Positions 1 to 9,170 are shown, numbered from the stretch's first letter. The stretch is 64,000 nt of DNA from Kribbella sp. CA-293567 (GCF_027627575.1 NZ_CP114065.1:1674001-1738000), one strand, 5' to 3'. Numbers and translations are program-made. The notes: generated by a model not told the origin, from the sequence alone.

Positions 1-444
1 CCGTTCGTGTCCAAACTGAACTTCAAGCGGGCCGGCGTCGGATCGGAGTTCGCCTGGCACCAGGACTTCCCGTACTGGTACTGCTGCGCGGGTGACGCGG
101 CCTACGACATCGCCACGGCGATCGTGATGCTGGACGACAACACCGTCGAGAACGGCGCGATGACGCTGGTTCCGGGAAGTCAGCTGGCCGGTCCGGCGCG
201 GCGCGGTCCACTGGAGCCGACGGGTCTCTTCGTCGATCCCCGCGTCGTGGACGAGTCGCGGGCGGTGACCGTGACGGCGCCGGCCGGGTCGGTGCTGATG
301 TTCCCGGGGCTGATGGTGCATCGGTCGGCGCCGAACCGTACCGGCGCCGACCGCCGTTCGTTGCTGTACTGCTTCCAGCCTGCTGGACGTCCCGAGTTGT
401 CCGCCCTGACCTACGACGCCGAAAGGCTGGCCGATCTACCATGA
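1..444 (+). CDS. Phytanoyl-CoA dioxygenase (PhyH) family oxygenase, 5' partial
   Basis: This is the C-terminal 147 codons of a non-heme Fe(II)/2-oxoglutarate oxygenase; the start lies left of the window. The iron-binding facial triad is visible: an HQD (HxD) motif with His at bases 58-60 and Asp at 64-66, and the distal His in LMVHRSAPN (319-321). A following RRS Arg is placed to bind 2-oxoglutarate. PhyH enzymes hydroxylate small molecules or fatty acyl groups; the substrate here is unknown. The stop overlaps the next start (ATGA at 441-444), so it is cotranslated with a DUF364 protein and an MFS transporter, which suggests a small biosynthetic operon. Confidence 0.85.
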   Translation, partial: PFVSKLNFKRAGVGSEFAWHQDFPYWYCCAGDAAYDIATAIVMLDDNTVENGAMTLVPGSQLAGPARRGPLEPTGLFVDPRVVDESRAVTVTAPAGSVLMFPGLMVHRSAPNRTGADRRSLLYCFQPAGRPELSALTYDAERLADLP

Positions 445-1259
445 CGACCTCCGTCGCCGCGCTCACCGCCGAAGTTCTCGCCGGTGACCATGGACCTCTT
501 CCCACCGAACTCGCCGTCACCAGCGCCTTCTGGCTCCACAACACGACGCGCCTGCCGGGTGCCGACGTCACCTATCGCAACTACTACGTGCTGTTGAGGG
601 TCGGCGAGGTCTTCGGCGCCTGCGCCTTCGAGGCCGGCGAGGTCGATCCGGCGTACTGCGCCGACGCTTCCGGCCTGCCGCTCGCCGAACTGCTTGCCAA
701 TGGCCCCTTGCCGGTGCGGATCGCCGCGCTGGATGCCTATCTGGCGGCCGTCGAACCGCACCACCTGTCAGCGCAGGCCGAGGAGGTCGTCCTCCCCGCC
801 GGTACGCCGGACGTCCGGGCCCGGGCCCGGGACGCCGCCGTGGCCGGCCTGCTGGAGGTCGAGCCGGGATCGAAGGTCGCCCTGATCGGCGTGGTCAATC
901 CACTGGTGGACGCGATCACCGCCCTGGGTGGGATCTGCCTGCCGTGCGACTTCAACCTTCGCCAGACCGCCTCGGGTCTTCCGGTCTCGCGTGACATGAC
1001 CGAGGTGGTCGACCAGGCGGACGCCGTCGTGGCCACCGGAATGACCTTGAGCAACGGCAGTTTCGACACCTTGCTTGCTCGTTGCCTGCAGCAATCAAAG
1101 CCGCTGGCCGTCTATGCTCAGACCGGAAGCGCCGTGGCGCGGGCCTTCCTGGGCTCCGGTGTCACCGCCTTGTCGGCCGAGCCCTTCCCCTTCTCCCAGT
1201 TCAGTGCCCGCCCGACCTCCCTTTACCGCTATCGCAAGAACGGACCCCAGACGCCGTGA
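441..1259 (+). CDS. DUF364-like Rossmann-fold protein
   Basis: A 272-residue soluble protein. An N-terminal domain (about 1-120) precedes a Rossmann-like half with the pattern VALIGVVNPLVDAI, then a VVATGMTLSNGSFDTLL segment typical of the DUF364 putative metal-chelation family. Cys residues in the CLPCDF segment could bind metal. DUF364 proteins often occur in metal-acquisition or small-molecule operons, but no reaction is established. It starts at ATG 441 within the oxygenase stop and its own stop overlaps the transporter start (GTGA at 1256-1259). The family assignment is from remembered motifs and is moderately secure; the function is open. Confidence 0.6.
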   Translation: MTTSVAALTAEVLAGDHGPLPTELAVTSAFWLHNTTRLPGADVTYRNYYVLLRVGEVFGACAFEAGEVDPAYCADASGLPLAELLANGPLPVRIAALDAYLAAVEPHHLSAQAEEVVLPAGTPDVRARARDAAVAGLLEVEPGSKVALIGVVNPLVDAITALGGICLPCDFNLRQTASGLPVSRDMTEVVDQADAVVATGMTLSNGSFDTLLARCLQQSKPLAVYAQTGSAVARAFLGSGVTALSAEPFPFSQFSARPTSLYRYRKNGPQTP

Positions 1260-2479
1260 CCACCACCACCGACGTACGCAGTACCGGAGAAGTGCCAGGC
1301 GACTGGCGGATGGTCAAGCGGTTGTGGCCGTTCCTGCTCGCCTCGACCGTCAGCCTGCTCCCGTTCACCGTGTTCGGCATGTACCTGGTGCCGATCGCGG
1401 CGGCGGCGGACGGCAGCGTCGCCGAGATCGGTGGACTGCGAGGACTCGGAGGACTCGCAGCCCTCGTCGTCGGCATCGCCGTAGCCCCGCTGATCGACCG
1501 GCTGGCCCGTGAACTGGTGGCCGCCGGCGGCCTGGCGCTGCTCGGCCTGTCCGCCGCGTTGGGTGCCATCGGCAACGTCTTCGCGCTGGCCGTCTTCTGC
1601 CTGCTGATCGGCGCCTCGACCTCGATCCTCGGTCCGTCGATCGGCGCCGCCGCGGCAGACCGCTTCAACTCGCCGGCCGCCGCCGGACGGGCAGCCACGC
1701 TGGTCTCGGCCACCACCTCGATGATGGCCATGCTGGCTGCACCCGTGCTCGTCGTACCAGGCCTGGTCTGGGGCTGGCGAGGCAACCTGATCGCTGCCGC
1801 GGTCATCTCGCTGGCACTCTCCGCCGCTTTCTTCTGGCGTGGCTGGGGACGGAAGGCGCCGCTCAGGGCGAGCAACGAGAGGATGAGCTACCTGGCGACG
1901 TACCGGGCGCTGGGCCGGATCCCCGGTGCGCTCCCGCTGCTCGGCGTGGCCATGCTGCGAACGGCGGCCTTCATGGGCTATCTCGCCTACCTGGCGGCCT
2001 TCTACGACGAGAAGTTCGACCTTGCTCCCGGCTGGTTCGCCCTGGTCTGGTCGCTGAGTGGCGCCTCGTTCTTCCTCGGCAACCTCTTCGCCGGCCGCTA
2101 CCTGGCCTCCGAACGCCCGTGGCTCAGCTCCGAGAAGACCTTGCTGCTGGGCCTCCTGGTCGCCCTCTTCGCGGTCTCCGCCTTCTACTTCACGCCGAAC
2201 CTGCCGCTCACCTTGCTACTGACCTCTCTGATGGGCGCGGCCCACGCGACCGTCGCGGCCTGTGTGACCACCCTCCTGGTACGCCGCAGCGGCGACCTCC
2301 GCGGCTCGGCCCTCAGCGTCAACGCCGCCGGCATGAGCACCGGCACCTTCGTCGGCGCCGCGGCCGGCGGCGCGGGACTGGGGCTCGGCGGCTACCCCGG
2401 CCTCGCGCTGGTGTTCGGCCTCGTCACCCTTGGTGGCGTCGTACTCGCGTTGCGTGTAAGGCCTCTCGCTGACTCCTGA
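1256..2479 (+). CDS. MFS transporter
   Basis: A 407-residue polytopic membrane protein with about 12 hydrophobic segments and short polar loops, typical of the major facilitator superfamily. The GTG at 1256 is chosen because it overlaps the upstream stop and gives a short N-terminal tail (MTTTTDVRST) before the first helix; the frame stays open upstream to 1082, but that part would duplicate coding space of the DUF364 gene. It ends the three-gene oxygenase/DUF364/MFS unit and most likely exports or imports the compound that the two enzymes act on. Substrate unknown. Confidence 0.8.
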   Translation: MTTTTDVRSTGEVPGDWRMVKRLWPFLLASTVSLLPFTVFGMYLVPIAAAADGSVAEIGGLRGLGGLAALVVGIAVAPLIDRLARELVAAGGLALLGLSAALGAIGNVFALAVFCLLIGASTSILGPSIGAAAADRFNSPAAAGRAATLVSATTSMMAMLAAPVLVVPGLVWGWRGNLIAAAVISLALSAAFFWRGWGRKAPLRASNERMSYLATYRALGRIPGALPLLGVAMLRTAAFMGYLAYLAAFYDEKFDLAPGWFALVWSLSGASFFLGNLFAGRYLASERPWLSSEKTLLLGLLVALFAVSAFYFTPNLPLTLLLTSLMGAAHATVAACVTTLLVRRSGDLRGSALSVNAAGMSTGTFVGAAAGGAGLGLGGYPGLALVFGLVTLGGVVLALRVRPLADS

Positions 2480-2577
2480 TTGCAGCTTTTGACATCACGG
2501 CTGGCCGTCTTCGGGACGCGGACCTCTGTCATACTCCGCCTCACTGCCACTTCTGAAGACCCTTGGGGGGGGGTCCT

Positions 2578-5427
2578 GTGTCCTTCCGTCCTGCCCATCT
2601 GCTGCGCCTCGGCATCCCTGCCGCCCTGGTCGCGGCCACGCTGGTCACCCTGACCAGCTCTTCCAGCACCGCGGCGCCCGAGCCGCACAAGCCGAAGTTC
2701 CGGTCGCACACCGCGGCCAAGCCCGAGTTCGAGCCGAACGCGGTGCTGGTGAAGTTCAAGAAGAAGGCGAGCACCGCGGCCCGCAACGCGACCGCGTCGA
2801 AGCTCAGGACCACCGCCGCCAAGTCGGTGGCCGGCGACGTCGTGAAGCTCACCGGTGACGTTCCCGCGGCCGAGCTGCTGAAGAAGGCGAAGGCCGATCC
2901 GGCCGTCGAGCTCGCCTCGCTGAACTACCGCCGTTACGCGACGGCCACGCCGAACGACTACTACTACAACAGTTATCAGAAGGGGAACCTGACGGGCGTC
3001 CGCGTCCCGGAGGCCTGGGACCTGTCCAAGACCACCGGCAGCCAGATCATCGCCGTCCTGGACACCGGCGTCGACGCCGGTCACCCGGATCTGGCCGGCC
3101 GCCTGGTCCCCGGCTTCAACGCCACCTCCCCGAACCGCGGCCCGATCGACGGCGACGGGCACGGCACGATGACGCTCGGCATCATCGCGGCTGCCGCCAA
3201 CAACGGCTTCGGGGTCGCCGGCGTCGGCTGGAGCGCCAAGGCCATGCCGGTCAAGGTGCTCGCCGACGACGGCGGCGGGTACGACGTGGACGTCGCCGAG
3301 GGCATCGACTGGGCCGTCGCCCACGGTGCCAAGGTGATCAACATGTCGCTCGGCGGTCCCGGCGACAACCCCGTCCTGCGTGACTCCGTGCAGCGCGCGG
3401 TCGCGGCGGGTGTCGTGGTGATCGCGGCAGCCGGCAACGACGGCAGCGACGTCTGGCAGTACCCCGCGGCGTACCCGGAGGTCATCGCGGTCGGCGCGAC
3501 CTCCGCCAACGGCACGCTGACCGACTTCAGCTCGTTCGGTAGCTGGGTCGACATCGCCGCTCCGGGGGTCAACATCCTGAGCACCTACCCCCGTTACCCC
3601 CAGGACCCCGAGGACGTTCCGTACGCGTTCTGCACCGGCACCTCCTGCTCGGCGCCGATCGTCGCGGGCGTCGCCGCCCTGGTGAAGAACAAGTGGCCGG
3701 CCTTCACGCCGGCTCAGGTGGAGCAGCGCCTGAAGGTGCTGTCCCGTGACGCCGGCCCGCGCGGCACCGACCAGTACTACGGCGCCGGCATCCTCGACGC
3801 GTACGCCGCCCTCGGCGGCAAGCTCGGCGCGAACTTCGCCGGTGGCGCGGCCGACGGCAACGACCAGCCCGCCCGCGCGACCAAGATCACCGCGACGGCC
3901 AAAGGCGTCATCGACACCGAGGGTGACGTCGACTGGTACGCCGTCGACTCGGCCGCCGCCCGTAACCTCAGGGTCGCGGTCACGGGTGCGGAGTTCAACA
4001 GCGACGAGCACCTGACCAACGTCGGGCCGCGCGTCAAGGTCTACGACAGCACCCTGCACCTGCTGGGATCGGCCGAGAATGCCTTCCCCGACGAGGTGGA
4101 CCCGGACGGCTGGCCGATCTGGGAGCCGCTGACCGCTGTCGCTGACGTCAGCGCGCGCACCGGTACGACGTACATCGCGGTCAGCAACACCAACGGCTCG
4201 CGCGACGGCCGTCAGTACAGCGTCTCGGTCACCGAGGACGGCGCGGGCGGCACCGGAAGCATTCTGGATCCGTACCCGGCGATGAACCTCTCCCCGGCGA
4301 CCAACTCCTCGACTGCCACCGCGGCGACGACCCCGACGGTCACCTTCGCCGAGCCGGTCAACGAGGGCACCGTGAACGAACAGTCCGTCCGGATCGTGCA
4401 CGGCCGGACGGGCGCCAGGATCCCGGCGACGGTCAGCTACAACGCCGCGACGCTCACCGCGACCGTCACCCCGACGGCTCCGCTGACCGAAGCGACGCCG
4501 TACAAGCTGGAGATCCAGGGCGTGGACGACCTGGGCTCGCTCCAGTCCGTCTTCAGCACCGTCGACCTGGTGCCGCAGAAGCTCACCACCTTCACCGCGA
4601 GCGGCGCGTACAAGGCCGCCAGCGTGGCCTGGACGATTCCGGCCACGCCGGACCTGGACCAGGTGATCGTCCGGATGAACGTCGGTGGGCGTGCGCCGAC
4701 GCTGACCACCGGCACGCTCGTCTACGCGGGCACCGGGACGTCGGTCAAGGTGACCGGCCTCGCGACGGCGACGACGTACACGTTCGCCGGCTGGGTGAAG
4801 GACCGTAGCGGCAAGACGAGCCCGATCTCGGCGAAGGCCGTGAGCGGGGTCAAGTCGGGGATCAGCACGACCGCGTCGGCGATCAACTACGGCGGCACGA
4901 TCACGCTCAAGGGAAGTGTGCTGCGGATCGACAACCAGGCGTACGCGGGGCTCCCGGTCCAGCTGTACGGCAGGGCCAAGAACGTCGCCGCGCTGAAGCT
5001 GATCGCCACGCTGAAGACCAGCTCGACCGGCACGGTCAGCTACGCGGTCAAGCCGGCCACTTCGTCGGTCTACACGATGGTCTTCGTCGGCAACGCCGAC
5101 CTGATGGGAACCCGCACGGCCGACATCTCCGTCGCCGTCGCGCCGACCGTCTCCTCGGTGCTTGCCCCGACCGCCATCACGCTGGGCAAGACCACCAAGC
5201 TCTCCGGGTACGTCGCTCCGGCGCACCCCGGCAAGCTGGTCTACCTGCAGTTCTACTCGGCCAAGACCTGGCGGAACATCGCCTCGGTCAAACTGACCAC
5301 CTCCGGCGGCTACGCCTTCGGCATCAAGCCGGCCGCCCGCGGCAGCTTCGCGTACCGCGTCCTCTTCACCGCGGACGCGGACCACGCGCAGGCGCTCAGC
5401 CCGCAACGGATCGTGAAGGTCAGCTAG
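2578..5427 (+). CDS. Secreted subtilisin-like serine protease (S8) with C-terminal Ig-like domains
   Basis: About 949 residues. A signal peptide (about 1-33) and an inhibitor-I9-like propeptide (FEPNAVLVKF onward) come before the S8 catalytic domain. The triad is Asp162 (AVLDTGVDAGHPD), His195 (GDGHGTMTLG) and Ser356 (CTGTSCSAP), with oxyanion Asn287 (AAAGND). The usual HGTHVAG reads HGTMTLG, a mild divergence. After about residue 420 come beta-rich modules, including a Big_5-like repeat (MNLSPATNSS...) and a possible fibronectin-III stretch. The GTG at 2578 is preferred to TTG 2563 because the G-run at 2565-2573 serves as ribosome binding site and the signal peptide then starts cleanly. A strong terminator follows. 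Confidence 0.9.
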   Translation: MSFRPAHLLRLGIPAALVAATLVTLTSSSSTAAPEPHKPKFRSHTAAKPEFEPNAVLVKFKKKASTAARNATASKLRTTAAKSVAGDVVKLTGDVPAAELLKKAKADPAVELASLNYRRYATATPNDYYYNSYQKGNLTGVRVPEAWDLSKTTGSQIIAVLDTGVDAGHPDLAGRLVPGFNATSPNRGPIDGDGHGTMTLGIIAAAANNGFGVAGVGWSAKAMPVKVLADDGGGYDVDVAEGIDWAVAHGAKVINMSLGGPGDNPVLRDSVQRAVAAGVVVIAAAGNDGSDVWQYPAAYPEVIAVGATSANGTLTDFSSFGSWVDIAAPGVNILSTYPRYPQDPEDVPYAFCTGTSCSAPIVAGVAALVKNKWPAFTPAQVEQRLKVLSRDAGPRGTDQYYGAGILDAYAALGGKLGANFAGGAADGNDQPARATKITATAKGVIDTEGDVDWYAVDSAAARNLRVAVTGAEFNSDEHLTNVGPRVKVYDSTLHLLGSAENAFPDEVDPDGWPIWEPLTAVADVSARTGTTYIAVSNTNGSRDGRQYSVSVTEDGAGGTGSILDPYPAMNLSPATNSSTATAATTPTVTFAEPVNEGTVNEQSVRIVHGRTGARIPATVSYNAATLTATVTPTAPLTEATPYKLEIQGVDDLGSLQSVFSTVDLVPQKLTTFTASGAYKAASVAWTIPATPDLDQVIVRMNVGGRAPTLTTGTLVYAGTGTSVKVTGLATATTYTFAGWVKDRSGKTSPISAKAVSGVKSGISTTASAINYGGTITLKGSVLRIDNQAYAGLPVQLYGRAKNVAALKLIATLKTSSTGTVSYAVKPATSSVYTMVFVGNADLMGTRTADISVAVAPTVSSVLAPTAITLGKTTKLSGYVAPAHPGKLVYLQFYSAKTWRNIASVKLTTSGGYAFGIKPAARGSFAYRVLFTADADHAQALSPQRIVKVS

Positions 5428-5444
5428 GCAGCACCAAGTAAGAA

Positions 5445-5476
5445 CGCGCCCCGGCCGGATACTCGGCCGGGGCGCG
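5445..5476. terminator. Bidirectional hairpin terminator
   Basis: A perfect 13-bp GC-rich stem (CGCGCCCCGGCCG at 5445-5457 pairing with 5464-5476) with loop GATACT lies between the convergent protease and PH-like membrane protein genes, so it can serve both strands. There is no T-run, as is usual in high-GC actinobacteria. Confidence 0.8.
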
Positions 5477-5527
5477 TCGCTGTTCAGCCGGACGGCTCAG
5501 ATGCGCCGGTGGTGCCGCTCGGTTCGG

Positions 5528-6010
5528 TCAGCTTGCGCGTCGTTCCGCGAGCTGGCCCTCGAGCCAGCGGGCGAACGCTGGGATGTCCTTGACGGCCGAC
5601 TGGTCGACGCTGATTTCCTTGGCCCACTCGTCTTTCGGGACGATCGGTACTCGTTTCTGGCCGAGACCGCCGCGGACGAAGCCGATCGTGCCGACCTGTG
5701 CCCAGGGGAGAAAACGGTCGTGGCCTGTCCGGATGCCGTCTTGATCGACCGTCATGACCGGGTAGCGCTGGAGGATCCGCCAGCCGTACCAGGCTGACGA
5801 GCCGACGGCCAGCACCAGGAACAACCCGGCGAAGACGAGCCGGAACTTGTCTTCCGTCGGTGACGAGTGCGGGATGCGCAGCACCTGCGCGATCACCAGC
5901 AGCCAGACGACGCCGAGGACCTTCAGCACCCAGCTGGGCCGCGTCGTGAACACCACCCGGCCGTTCTCGCGCAGCTCCGCCGACCACTCGACCTGCGACT
6001 TCTCACCCAT
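5528..6010 (-). CDS. Small membrane protein with PH-like domain
   Basis: About 160 residues. Two adjacent hydrophobic helices (VLKVLGVVWLLVIAQVL and LVFAGLFLVLAVGSSAWYG) are followed by a beta-rich cytoplasmic part (VMTVDQDGIRTG...FLPWAQVGTIGF), the arrangement of actinobacterial PH-like membrane proteins. The ATG at 6010 is chosen; the frame is open to GTG 6040 and several GTG codons lie between, so the exact start is uncertain. It is downstream of the ECF sigma gene on the same strand with a 45-bp gap and may share its transcript. No function can be assigned. Confidence 0.65.
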   Translation of the reverse strand: MGEKSQVEWSAELRENGRVVFTTRPSWVLKVLGVVWLLVIAQVLRIPHSSPTEDKFRLVFAGLFLVLAVGSSAWYGWRILQRYPVMTVDQDGIRTGHDRFLPWAQVGTIGFVRGGLGQKRVPIVPKDEWAKEISVDQSAVKDIPAFARWLEGQLAERRAS

Positions 6011-6055
6011 CACTGCCACGCCATCCCCCAGCTCTCGCACGGTGTCGGGCCAACG

Positions 6056-7258
6056 CTAGCGGAGGCGGGCGGCCCGGGCGTTGAGGTAGCGCTGCTCAGG
6101 AAGGCTGGTGGTGGCGCGGGCCGCGGCCAGGTAGGCGGTCAGGGCGCCGGGGGAGTCGCCGGCCAGTTCGAGGAGGTGGGCACGGGCCACCGCCAAACGA
6201 TGGTGTTTCGCCAGCCTGGGATCTTCGGCGAGCTCGTCGAGCAGGATCAGGCCGGCCCGGGGGCCTTGGAGCATGGAGATCGCGACAGCCCTGTTGAGCA
6301 GGGCGATCGGGCTGTCGTCGAAGCGGATCAGAAGGTCGTAGAGGGCAACGATCTGCGGCCAGTCGGTGGCTTCGGGCGTCTCGGCTTCGTCATGCACGGC
6401 GGCGATGGCGGCTTGGAGCTGGTACGGACCGAGGGGAAAGCGGGTCATGGCATCGGTGATCAGGGCGGTGCCCTCGGCGATGGCTGAGGCGTCCCACAGT
6501 GTGCGGTCCTGCTCGTCGAGGCGGACCAGGTCGCCGGCGGACGTCGTACGGGCTGCTCGACGGGCGTGGGTGAGCAGCATCAACGCCAGTAGACCCGCGG
6601 TCTCGCCATCGGCGGGGAGCAGCCTGGCCAGGCGGATCGCTTCCTCGGCCAGGTCGACCCGGTCCGTGCTGGTGTAGCCCTCGTTGAAGATCAGGTAGAG
6701 GACCTGGAGCACCGCGGCCAGCCGGGCGGGAAGTTCGCTGGGCGGCGGTGGGCGGAACGGGAGTCCCGACGTACGGATGCTCTGTTTGGCCCGGGTGATC
6801 CGCTTCCGCAGCGTGTCTTCGGGCAGCAGCAGGGCCCGGGCGATCTCGTCGGTGGTGAGACCGCCGACCGCGCGCAGGGTGAGTGCGATCTGGGCGGGGC
6901 GGTTCAGCGACGGATGGCAGCACAAGAAGAGCAGCAACAGGGTGTCGTCGGCGTCACGCGGGACGGCCGCATCGGGGCCGGGGGCAACCAAAGGGATCTC
7001 GAGCGCCTGGTTGTTCTCGCGGCGGCGCCGAGCCTCTTCACTGCGGAGCTCATCGGTGAGCCGCCGGGAGGCGACGGTGATCAGCCACGCGCGTGGCTGA
7101 TCCGGTACGCCGTCGCGTGGCCACTGCTGCGACGCGGCCAGCAACGCCTCCTGTACGGCGTCCTCGCACGCGTCGAAGTGACCGTAGCGCCGGACCAGCG
7201 CCCCGAGCACCTGCGGCGTCAGGTCACGCAGCAGGTGCTCGAAACCGGGTTCACCCAT
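6056..7258 (-). CDS. ECF42-type RNA polymerase sigma factor with C-terminal TPR-like extension
   Basis: 400 residues. The N-terminal part has sigma region 2 (VRRYGHFDACEDAVQEALLA) and region 4 (LTTDEIARALLLPEDTLRKR). The C-terminal ~220 residues (DUF6596/TPR-like, with FNEGYTSTDRVDLAEEAIRL) are what distinguishes ECF42 from ordinary ~190-residue ECF factors, and the extension substitutes for an anti-sigma factor in this family. The ATG at 7258 lies 2 bp from the stop of the YCII/DGPF gene, the typical ECF42 partner. The upstream mirrored promoter (7678-7740) suggests autoregulation. Confidence 0.88.
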   Translation of the reverse strand: MGEPGFEHLLRDLTPQVLGALVRRYGHFDACEDAVQEALLAASQQWPRDGVPDQPRAWLITVASRRLTDELRSEEARRRRENNQALEIPLVAPGPDAAVPRDADDTLLLLFLCCHPSLNRPAQIALTLRAVGGLTTDEIARALLLPEDTLRKRITRAKQSIRTSGLPFRPPPPSELPARLAAVLQVLYLIFNEGYTSTDRVDLAEEAIRLARLLPADGETAGLLALMLLTHARRAARTTSAGDLVRLDEQDRTLWDASAIAEGTALITDAMTRFPLGPYQLQAAIAAVHDEAETPEATDWPQIVALYDLLIRFDDSPIALLNRAVAISMLQGPRAGLILLDELAEDPRLAKHHRLAVARAHLLELAGDSPGALTAYLAAARATTSLPEQRYLNARAARLR

Positions 7259-7260
7259 GG

Positions 7261-7626
7261 TCAGGCTTCCGCCGAACCGTCCATCAGCGGGCGGACCTCG
7301 ACGATGTCGCCGACCGTGTCGACGATCCGCTGAGCGATCTCGTAGGCCCGGTCCGCGCTCACCACGTCGACGATGCCGTAGCTGGCCAGCACCTCCTTGA
7401 CCTCGGCGTACGGGCCGTCGGCGGCGACGGTGCCTGCCGCGGTGGCCCGGATCGTGCGGGTCAGCGAGGGGTCGCCGAGCCCGGCGGTGGCGACGAACTC
7501 GCCACTCTCGGTCAGTTCCTTGCCGAGTTGCTCGTAGAACTCGCAGGCCCGCTGGAACTCCTCGGGGTCCCAGCTGCCCTCGACCCAGGTCTGCGCGTTC
7601 GTGTAGGCCAGCATGATGAACTTCAT
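7261..7626 (-). CDS. YCII/DGPF domain protein, ECF42 partner
   Basis: 121 residues with the YCII-related fold: MKFIMLAYTN at the N-terminus, the DGPYAEVKEVLASYGIVDV signature and a C-terminal VEVRPLMDG strand. A good ribosome binding site (GAGGAG) lies 7 bp before ATG 7626. Such proteins are conserved neighbours and expected targets of ECF42 sigma factors; their biochemical role is not known. It is first in the operon with the sigma factor 2 bp downstream. Confidence 0.85.
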   Translation of the reverse strand: MKFIMLAYTNAQTWVEGSWDPEEFQRACEFYEQLGKELTESGEFVATAGLGDPSLTRTIRATAAGTVAADGPYAEVKEVLASYGIVDVVSADRAYEIAQRIVDTVGDIVEVRPLMDGSAEA

Positions 7627-7677
7627 TGCGTACTCCTCGCCGATCCGGCCCCCGGTGCGGGCGCCTCTCGTTCAGTA

Positions 7678-7740
7678 GTCGGAGCCCCGACGCCGAAAGG
7701 GACAGGAACATCTTGTCCCTCTCGCCGGTCCGGCTCCGAC
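7678..7740. promoter_or_regulatory. Mirror-image pair of ECF-like promoters
   Basis: A 63-bp imperfect palindrome. On each strand a TGTCCC box (plus strand 7714-7719; minus strand 7704-7699) is followed by exactly 17 bp and CGAC (7737-7740 plus; 7681-7678 minus). This resembles the -35 TGTC / -10 CGA pattern described for ECF42 targets as I recall it. One copy points to the YCII-sigma operon (start 7626), the other to the secreted hydrolase (start 7779), giving leaders of roughly 30-45 nt. The symmetry is seen directly; promoter function is inferred. Confidence 0.6.
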
Positions 7741-7778
7741 CCAGTGGTGAAAACCTCCCACGACAGAGGAGCAGGACG

Positions 7779-9161
7779 ATGAAACGAGTTATCGCGGCAG
7801 TGGCCGTGGCGGCGCTCGGCGCCTCCGCGCTCACCGGTACTCCGGCGGAGGCCGGCCCTGGGCGGCAGACCTACACCGGCGTCATCGACGGCGCGGAGTA
7901 CAAGATCGAGATGCCGGAGCGGTGGAACGGGACGCTCCTGCTCTACAGCCATCCCTACTACCCGGCCGGCATGCCCGACTTCCCGCCCGGCTACGGCAAC
8001 CGGATGGACAGCGAGGCCTATTTCCTCGAGCAGGGGTACGCCCTGGCCGCGTCCGACTTCAAGGGCCGGACCGGGTTCGTGATGAAGGCGGCGGTGACCG
8101 ACCAGATCGGCGTACTGGACTGGTTCGAGCGGCATCTCGGCAAGCCGCGGCGGACGGTGGCGACCGGCTCCTCCGGTGGTGGCGCGATCTCGCTGCTGCT
8201 GGCCGAGAAGTTTCCGGGCCGGGTCGACGGTGTGCTCTCGATGTGCGCGCCGGCCGATGTGCACGGGCAGTGGAACCTGTCGCTGGACATCAACTTCGCG
8301 CTCAAGACCCTGCTCGCTCCGCAGGCGGACGACCTCGAACTGGTCAACGCGAAGGACCCCGAGGGCAGCGACCAGCGGATGCGCGAGCTGCTCACCGAGA
8401 AGGTCGAGAGCCGCCAGGGACGGGCGCGGATCGCGCTGGCCAGCGCGTTCGGCAACGTCACCGGGTGGAACTCGGCGCACGACCCGCGGCCGACATCGGT
8501 CGAGGACCAGATCCGTGCCCTGCAGCAGATCCACCTGGGCGCCACGGCCAGCGTCTTCGGCGCGGTCGGACAGGCCGACCTGGCCGCGCACGCAGGAGGC
8601 AATCCCTCGCACAACGTCGGGGTGGACTACGCCCGGCAGTTGGCCAAGTCGGATCAGCTCGACCTCGTCCGCAAGGCCTACCGCGAGGCCGGACTGGACC
8701 TCGGCAAGGACCTCGCCCGGCTGGCGAAGGCGCCGAGGATCAGCCCTGATCCGGCCGCTCGGCAGTGGATGCTGCAGTACGCCGTACCGAAGGGCTCGAC
8801 GCCGTCACCGGTCGTGACGCTGCACAACACCGTCGATCTGGCGGTCGCCGATCATCAACGCTGGTACGCCGGGCAGGTGCGCCGGCACGGTGACCCGGCC
8901 AAGCTGCGTCAGCTGTACGCCGGTCGCGCGACGCACTGCGCCTTCACGATCTCGGAGGAAGCCGTTGCGCTGCAGACGTTGCTCACTCGCATCGACACCG
9001 GTAAGTGGCCGAGCACCGCGCCGGCCAGGCTCAATGCGAACGCCGCGGCCTTCGGCGACGAGTGGAACAAGGTGTACGACTTCGCCACCAACTCCGACGC
9101 GGTACGGCGGCCAGCCTTCACGCAGTACCGGCCGTCTTCCTTGCTCCGGCCATCGCGCTGA
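7779..9161 (+). CDS. Secreted alpha/beta hydrolase
   Basis: 460 residues. A signal peptide (about 1-25, MKRVIAAVAVAALGASALTG then AEAG) is followed by an alpha/beta hydrolase domain. The nucleophile elbow is TGSSGGGA with the central Ser as nucleophile; the late HCAF segment offers the catalytic His and LHNTVDLAVA a possible acid. ATG 7779 is preferred to upstream in-frame codons because AGAGGAGCAGG lies just before it and the signal peptide begins there. It is divergent from the sigma operon and shares the mirrored promoter region, so it is a likely regulon member. Substrate unknown (esterase or lipase-like). Confidence 0.82.
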   Translation: MKRVIAAVAVAALGASALTGTPAEAGPGRQTYTGVIDGAEYKIEMPERWNGTLLLYSHPYYPAGMPDFPPGYGNRMDSEAYFLEQGYALAASDFKGRTGFVMKAAVTDQIGVLDWFERHLGKPRRTVATGSSGGGAISLLLAEKFPGRVDGVLSMCAPADVHGQWNLSLDINFALKTLLAPQADDLELVNAKDPEGSDQRMRELLTEKVESRQGRARIALASAFGNVTGWNSAHDPRPTSVEDQIRALQQIHLGATASVFGAVGQADLAAHAGGNPSHNVGVDYARQLAKSDQLDLVRKAYREAGLDLGKDLARLAKAPRISPDPAARQWMLQYAVPKGSTPSPVVTLHNTVDLAVADHQRWYAGQVRRHGDPAKLRQLYAGRATHCAFTISEEAVALQTLLTRIDTGKWPSTAPARLNANAAAFGDEWNKVYDFATNSDAVRRPAFTQYRPSSLLRPSR

Positions 9162-9170
9162 CGTTCCGCC

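Noticed and set aside
2392..5406. Long open frame antisense to the protease gene
   Set aside because: It is Arg/Gly/Val-rich with no family motif and mirrors the codon bias of the plus-strand protease; a shadow frame.
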